Origin: Micromonospora acroterricola
GTDB lineage: Bacteria > Actinomycetota > Actinomycetes > Mycobacteriales > Micromonosporaceae
Direction: 5' to 3'
Assembly: GCF_003172955.1 (NCBI RefSeq)
Contig: NZ_QGKR01000223.1
Span: 1-35,290, forward strand
Length of the DNA: 35,290 bases
Part shown: piece by piece, positions 31,307 through 35,290 of the stretch
Layout of the letters: each line of letters starts with the position of its first letter
How positions within the stretch are numbered: position 1 is the stretch's first letter
Position numbers and translations under genes: made by a program
Notes under the pieces: generated by a model
What the model was told of the DNA's origin: nothing
What the model saw: only the letters and a program-made list of their open reading frames with translations
Databases searched by the model: none

Positions 31307-33505
31307 TCAGCCAGCGACCGGTGCGGTCTCCTTGTCGCCCGCGGCCGGCTCGGGCTTGACCGACCGGAGCAGCACGCTCGCCACGTCGATCACCTCGACC
31401 TGCTCGCCGGCGCCCTTGCCGTTCACCCCGTCGTTGAGCATCGTCGAGCAGAACGGGCAGCCGACGGCGACCGTCCTCGCCCCGGTGGCCATGGCCTCCT
31501 CGACCCGGTCCACGTTGATCCGCTTGCCGATCTTCTCCTCCATCCACATCCGGGCGCCGCCGGCACCGCAGCAGAAGGAGCGCTCGCTGTTGCGCGGCAT
31601 CTCGGTGATCTCGCCCTCGATGGCATCCCCGAGCACCTCACGGGGCGCCGCGAAGATCCGGTTGTGCCGGCCCAGGTAGCAGGGGTCGTGGTAGGTGACG
31701 CCACCGTCGACCGGCTGCACCGGGGTGAGCTTGCCGGTGGACACCAGGTGGGCCAGCAACTGGGTGTGGTGGACCACCTCGAACTCGCCGCCGAGCTGGC
31801 CGTACTCGTTGCCGAGCGTGTTGAAGCAGTGCGGGCAGGTCGCGACGATCTTGCGCTTGGCCTTCTCCCGGCCCTCGAACGCCTCGTTCAGCGTCTCCAC
31901 GTTCTGCTGGGCGAGCATCTGGAAGACGAACTCGTTGCCGATGCGCCGCGCCGGGTCGCCCGAGCAGGTCTCGCCCTCGCCCAGGATCGCGAACGTCACG
32001 CCCGCCTCGTTGAGCAGCGTCGCCACCGCACGGGTGGTCTTCTTGGCCCGGTCCTCGAAGGCGCCGGCGCAGCCGACCCAGAACAGGTACTCGAAGTCGT
32101 CCACCTCGCCGACCCGGGGCACCTCGAAGTCGAGGCCCTTGGTCCAGTCCTCGCGGGTGTTCTGCGGGGCGCCCCACGGGTTGCCCTTGTTCTCCAGGTT
32201 GCGCAGCATCACGCCGGCCTCGGAGGGGAAGTTCGACTCGATCAGCACCTGGTAGCGCCGCATGTCGACGATGTGGTCCACGTGCTCGATGTCCACCGGG
32301 CACTGCTCGACGCAGGCACCGCAGGTGGTGCAGGACCAGAGCACGTCCGGGTCGATGACCCCGCCCTCCTCGGCGGTGCCGATCAGCGGCTTGTCGGCCT
32401 CGGCCAGCGCCAGCACGTCGACGTGGGCGAGCTGCGCGGCGGTGGCCTTCTCCTCGCCGGTCAGGTCCTTGCCGCCGCCGGCCAGCAGGTAGGGCGCCTT
32501 GGCGTACGCGTGGTCGCGCAGGCTCAGCACGAGCAGCTTGGGCGAGAGCGGCTTGCCGGTGTTCCAGGCCGGGCACTGCGACTGGCAGCGACCGCACTCG
32601 GTGCAGGTGCTGAAGTCCAGCAGCCCCTTCCAGCTGAACTGCTCGACCTGGGCGACGCCGAACTGGTCCTTCTCCGGGTCGGCCTCCTCGAAGTCGAGCG
32701 GCTTGCCCTGGCTCGTCATGGGGCGCAGCGCGCCGAGGCCGGAGCCGGCGGGCTTGGCCGGCTCGCGCTTGAAGAAGATGTTGGGGAACGCCAGGAAGCG
32801 GTGCCACGCGACGCCCATGGTGACGTTCAGCGAGATGACGATCAGCCAGGTCATCGAGATCACGATCTTGACGAGCGCGGCGACGCTCGCCCCGTCCTGC
32901 CAGTCGGGCAGCACCGCGCCGACCGCGTGGCTGACCGGGGTGGCCCAGAGCGGGTACTCGAAGTGGTCGGTGGCGACCTTGAAGCCCCGGATCACGAAGC
33001 CGAAGATCAGGACCAGCAGCACGATCCACTCGACGAAGTAGCCCTGCCACATCGTGGAGCCGGTGAACCGGGACCGCCCACCCGGCCGGGTCGGCCGGTT
33101 GCGCAGCCGGATCGCCATCAGGACCAGGATGCCGATCAGGCCCAGCACGCCGATGATCTCGGTGGCCAGCCCGAAGACCGTCCAGTGCCCGATGATCGGC
33201 AGCCCACCGGTCGGGGTGACCACCTCGAAGTACGCCTCGAGCACCAGCAGCGACAGCACGATGAAGCCGACCATCACGAACCAGTGCGCCGCACCCACCA
33301 CGCTCCACTTGAGCATGCGGGTGTGGCCGGCGGTCTCCACCAGCATGGTCTTCGTGCGGGCGCCCTTGTCGGTGAACCGCTCCGGGGCGGGCTGCCCGAG
33401 CCGGATGACGGCCGTCATCTTCATGACCGCGCGTACCGCAAGCCACACCGCCACGGCGGTGATGGCGGCCGCGAGGATCGTGGTGACGATCTGGACGCTG
33501 CCCAT
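31307..33505 (-). CDS. EtfD-like membrane (Fe-S) oxidoreductase (heterodisulfide-reductase-related)
   Basis: The protein has 732 aa from ATG 33505 (GGGAGG ~10 nt upstream). The N-terminus (~1-240) has five to six membrane helices of the NarI/cytochrome-b-like kind. Two 4Fe-4S ferredoxin motifs follow: C301-TECGRCQSQCP and C392-TTCGACVEQCP. Then two CCG (DUF224) domains: CSGDPARRIGNEFVFQ, TCPHCFNTLGNEY, YHDPCYLGRHNRI, SFCCGAGGARMW, VGCPFCSTMLNDG. This is the architecture of M. tuberculosis EtfD (Rv0338c) and of ETF:menaquinone oxidoreductases, which pass electrons from acyl-CoA dehydrogenases via ETF to the quinone pool. The shared operator with the fadE-like gene supports that role. Confidence 0.9.
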   Translation of the reverse strand: MGSVQIVTTILAAAITAVAVWLAVRAVMKMTAVIRLGQPAPERFTDKGARTKTMLVETAGHTRMLKWSVVGAAHWFVMVGFIVLSLLVLEAYFEVVTPTGGLPIIGHWTVFGLATEIIGVLGLIGILVLMAIRLRNRPTRPGGRSRFTGSTMWQGYFVEWIVLLVLIFGFVIRGFKVATDHFEYPLWATPVSHAVGAVLPDWQDGASVAALVKIVISMTWLIVISLNVTMGVAWHRFLAFPNIFFKREPAKPAGSGLGALRPMTSQGKPLDFEEADPEKDQFGVAQVEQFSWKGLLDFSTCTECGRCQSQCPAWNTGKPLSPKLLVLSLRDHAYAKAPYLLAGGGKDLTGEEKATAAQLAHVDVLALAEADKPLIGTAEEGGVIDPDVLWSCTTCGACVEQCPVDIEHVDHIVDMRRYQVLIESNFPSEAGVMLRNLENKGNPWGAPQNTREDWTKGLDFEVPRVGEVDDFEYLFWVGCAGAFEDRAKKTTRAVATLLNEAGVTFAILGEGETCSGDPARRIGNEFVFQMLAQQNVETLNEAFEGREKAKRKIVATCPHCFNTLGNEYGQLGGEFEVVHHTQLLAHLVSTGKLTPVQPVDGGVTYHDPCYLGRHNRIFAAPREVLGDAIEGEITEMPRNSERSFCCGAGGARMWMEEKIGKRINVDRVEEAMATGARTVAVGCPFCSTMLNDGVNGKGAGEQVEVIDVASVLLRSVKPEPAAGDKETAPVAG

Positions 33506-33611
33506 CGAGTTGGCCTCCCGGTCTGCTGCCTGTCGAGCGGCTGGCGACCGGGGGCCGGGTCAGGACGGGGCCGGCGTCGCGCCGCCACCGCACCTGCGAC
33601 CGGACCGGTCG

Positions 33612-33634
33612 ATGACCTCGCTCCGCTCGGTCAT
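33612..33634. repeat. 23-nt palindromic element upstream of the EtfD-like gene
   Basis: The arms ATGACC (33612-33617) and GGTCAT (33629-33634) enclose TCGCTCCGCTC. On the minus strand it begins with an ATG 7 nt after the predicted -10, opening a 24-codon reading frame that stops at 33560. The sequence looks like a dispersed intergenic palindrome of this lineage, but no second copy is in the window. Confidence 0.35.
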
Positions 33635-33641
33635 GCAGTTC

Positions 33642-33671
33642 AGCCTACGCGCAAGGTTACCCAGCAGTAAC
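33642..33671 (-). promoter_or_regulatory. EtfD-like gene promoter with fadE-type operator
   Basis: On the minus strand: -35 TTACTG (33665-33670), a 17-nt spacer and -10 TAGGCT (33642-33647). GTTACCCAGCAGTAAC (33656-33671) overlaps the -35 and contains a perfect match to TTACY-N4-RGTAA, the same palindrome as at 9075-9088. Confidence 0.55.
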
Positions 33672-33719
33672 GTGAGTCATCTCGCAGTCGGCCGCGCCGC
33701 CCTGCGGACACCATAGGGT

Positions 33720-33787
33720 GCCCCGCCCGGTCCTGCCGGGCAGGGGCTCCGTGGGGTGACGTGGATCGTCCGGCGTGGCGACGCCGG
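33720..33787 (-). terminator. Two hairpins downstream of crgA
   Basis: CCGGCGT/ACGCCGG (33770-33787, GGCG tetraloop) lies 6 nt after the crgA stop. A second, 11-pair hairpin with one bulged A spans 33720-33747. Together they separate crgA from the EtfD-like promoter. Confidence 0.6.
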
Positions 33788-33793
33788 GCCAGC

Positions 33794-34057
33794 TCAGCGC
33801 CAGCGGGAGAGCAGCGCCAGGGAGGCGACCATCGCGCCGAAGCCCACCGCGAGGTTCCAGTAACCCCACGACATGACCGGGTACTGCTGCTCCGAGAGGT
33901 AGTAGACGACCAGCCAACCGATGCCGCCGACGATCAAGGCGACCGCGGTGATCGGCAGCCACACCGGGCTAGGCTTGCGCGTCGACGCCGCCGTCGTCGG
34001 ACGGACGTCCGTCGGCGGGGTGTACACCTTCTTCTTGCGGACCTGAGACTTGGGCAC
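33794..34057 (-). CDS. crgA: Cell division protein CrgA
   Basis: The protein has 87 aa from GTG 34057, with GGAGAG ~5 nt upstream; this start gives the family N-terminus MPKSQVRKKKVYTPPTDVRP. Two membrane helices follow: VWLPITAVALIVGGIGWLVVYYL and the YWNLAVGFGAMVASLALLSRWR end, both signatures of CrgA. It is a small membrane protein that helps recruit or time septum assembly (contacts FtsZ, FtsQ, FtsI in mycobacteria; inhibits Z-rings in Streptomyces). It is divergent from the DUF881 gene, as in many actinobacteria near oriC. Confidence 0.95.
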   Translation of the reverse strand: MPKSQVRKKKVYTPPTDVRPTTAASTRKPSPVWLPITAVALIVGGIGWLVVYYLSEQQYPVMSWGYWNLAVGFGAMVASLALLSRWR

Positions 34058-34279
34058 GACGCTCTCCAGAGGGGGTGACGACCTCGTCCGGCCTGACAAC
34101 CGGGCGCGGGGGCGACGGTCCATGGCCAATAATGTTCGAAAGCTAGCGTAGTCCGGAACGCGCGCCCGGACCACGAATGGGGTCAGGCCGGTGCGCGGAG
34201 TGACCGAAAAAGGCTGGACTGTTCGCATCACCGGCCCGGCCGGGGCGAACCGATACCCGAAACGCGGAAGGAACGCTCG

Positions 34280-35086
34280 GTGGAGTACACATCCGGCGCA
34301 GCCTCCTGGCAGAAGGTCCTCCGACGGGCCGGCGCCGGGCTACTGCCCCGGCGACCGCGTCAACGTCGACCGGGCTGGTCGATCGGGGTGCCCCTGATCG
34401 CCGCCGCGGCGGGGCTGCTCTTCACCACGACCGCGACCACCGCGGGCGGCACCGCGCTGCGAGAGGACCGCCGGCCCCAGCTCAACCAACTCATTGAGGA
34501 CCGCCGCGAGCAGGTGGCGGCGAGCGAGCGCCGGGCCGCCACACTGCGCGGCGAGGTCGAGCAGCGGACCGACGCGCTGGCCCACTCGGACAGCCCGATC
34601 AAGGCCCAGCAGGACCGCGCCCAGGGAAGTCTCCAGACCGCCGGGTTCACCGCGCTGGCGGGCACCGGGGTGACCGTGGAGCTGAACGACGCGCCGCCGC
34701 GACGCAGCGACCAGACCCCCTCGGACGCCAGCAACGACGACCTCGTGGTGCACCAGGGTGACGTGCAGGCGGTGGTCAACGCGCTCTGGGCCGGAGGGGC
34801 GGAGGCCATGTCAATCATGAACGTCCGCGTGCTGGCGACCAGCGCGGTACGCTGCGTCGGTAACACCCTGCTGCTCCACGGGCGGGTGTACTCCCCACCG
34901 TTCAAGATCGTAGCAATCGGCGATCCCGCTGCCCTCCAGCAGGCCCTCGCCAGCTCTGAGGGAGTCCGGTTGTTCAAGGACGCAGTCGACGACTACCAGC
35001 TCGGATACAAGGAGTCGGTCTCCACGGTCACCGTCCCGGCATTCGAGGACTCGACCGCCCTGCGCTCGGCGACGGTGCCAAAGTGA
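34280..35086 (+). CDS. DUF881 family membrane protein
   Basis: The protein has 268 aa from GTG 34280 (GGAAGGA 7 nt upstream). A short basic cytosolic end is followed by one membrane helix (SIGVPLIAAAAGLLFTTTAT). A heptad-rich segment (LNQLIEDRREQVAASERRAA...) and the DUF881 domain follow: GFTALAGTGVTVELNDAPP, LVVHQGDVQAVVNALWAGGAEAMSIMNVR, SPPFKIVAIGDP. It is related to Bacillus YlxW/YlxX; the function is unknown, but it is conserved in the crgA-pabA-pknB neighbourhood. Its stop overlaps the next gene's GTG by 4 nt (GTGA). Confidence 0.92.
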   Translation: MEYTSGAASWQKVLRRAGAGLLPRRPRQRRPGWSIGVPLIAAAAGLLFTTTATTAGGTALREDRRPQLNQLIEDRREQVAASERRAATLRGEVEQRTDALAHSDSPIKAQQDRAQGSLQTAGFTALAGTGVTVELNDAPPRRSDQTPSDASNDDLVVHQGDVQAVVNALWAGGAEAMSIMNVRVLATSAVRCVGNTLLLHGRVYSPPFKIVAIGDPAALQQALASSEGVRLFKDAVDDYQLGYKESVSTVTVPAFEDSTALRSATVPK

Positions 35087-35290
35087 GCGGCCCGGACGAC
35101 CGGCGCGACGGGCGACACCGGGACCAGGCCGACGAACCGACGGCGTTCCTGCCCAAGGTCGACCGGCCCGCGCCTGATCGCCCGGGCCCGGCCGGTAACT
35201 GGCCGGACCCGGTGCTGCCCACCCGGCCCCGGGCGGCGCGCCCGCCGGCCGCACCCGAGCCGCCGAGCGTCGGCCGGCCCGACCCACAGC
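35083..35290 (+). CDS. N-terminus of a probable class E sortase (3'-truncated by the window)
   Basis: GTG 35083 overlaps the DUF881 stop (GTGA), and the frame stays open to the window end (69 codons). Only the Pro/Arg/Asp-rich cytosolic N-terminal part is present (ADEPTAFLPKVDRPAPDRPG...), so no sortase motif can be seen. The call rests on synteny: in Micromonosporaceae and relatives a class E sortase with such a Pro-rich start usually follows crgA-DUF881. Confidence 0.5.
   Translation, partial: MSGPDDRRDGRHRDQADEPTAFLPKVDRPAPDRPGPAGNWPDPVLPTRPRAARPPAAPEPPSVGRPDPQ

Noticed and set aside
31166..33670. 834-codon plus-strand frame opposite the EtfD-like gene.
   Set aside because: The opposite strand has two ferredoxin and two CCG motifs; this frame has none and no ribosome site.

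Overview
The window is very GC-rich actinobacterial DNA, most likely from the Micromonosporaceae (Micromonospora or a close relative). The evidence is GTG starts, third-position G/C, an F420/LLM enzyme, CrgA, DUF6458 proteins, FadE5- and EtfD-type fatty-acid oxidation proteins and a ydaO-type c-di-AMP riboswitch ahead of an NlpC/P60 hydrolase. The right edge (crgA, DUF881, start of a probable class E sortase) is the block that normally lies next to pabA-pknB-pknA close to oriC, so the window is probably origin-proximal chromosome. No transposase, integrase, phage gene or CRISPR array was seen.

Layout. 1-2.6 kb: end of a membrane-anchored LppU-like protein and a thioredoxin-NHL fusion. 2.6-4.9 kb (minus): pxpB-pxpC-pxpA 5-oxoprolinase operon with overlapping genes and a hairpin over its first ribosome site. 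5-7 kb: hemolysin III (trhA), and a SixA phosphatase between two convergent DUF6458 membrane genes. 7.2-11 kb (minus): FadE5-like acyl-CoA dehydrogenase, membrane PP2C phosphatase, RlpA-like protein. 11.2-16.4 kb: small enzymes (PRTase, DUF4243 oxidase, ASCH protein, LLM oxidoreductase, RibD-like reductase, VOC protein) and two small membrane proteins. 16.5-19.6 kb: a secreted protein of unknown function, tRNA-Gly(CCC) and a secreted M43 metalloprotease. 19.6-20.9 kb: flavin-type split-barrel protein divergent from dcd. 20.9-28.6 kb: two paralogous NlpC/P60 hydrolases, one behind a c-di-AMP riboswitch, flanking a 1498-residue six-cupredoxin multicopper oxidase and a YtkA-like partner. 28.8-33.5 kb (minus): two overlapping CNNM/CorC transporters and an EtfD-like Fe-S oxidoreductase. 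33.8-35.3 kb: crgA, DUF881, sortase start.

The strongest system-level signals are these. (1) One palindrome, TTACY-N4-RGTAA, lies on the promoters of the acyl-CoA dehydrogenase (two copies), the EtfD-like oxidoreductase and trhA, which suggests an undescribed lipid-responsive regulon. (2) In the giant multicopper oxidase the complete copper-ligand set sits in domains 2 and 3, in reversed order compared with laccases. (3) A one-mismatch SOS box lies between the flavin-type protein and dcd. (4) Many genes have a -10 hexamer only 6-7 nt from the start codon, indicating leaderless mRNAs. Nearly every gene end is marked by a strong GC hairpin without a long U tract.
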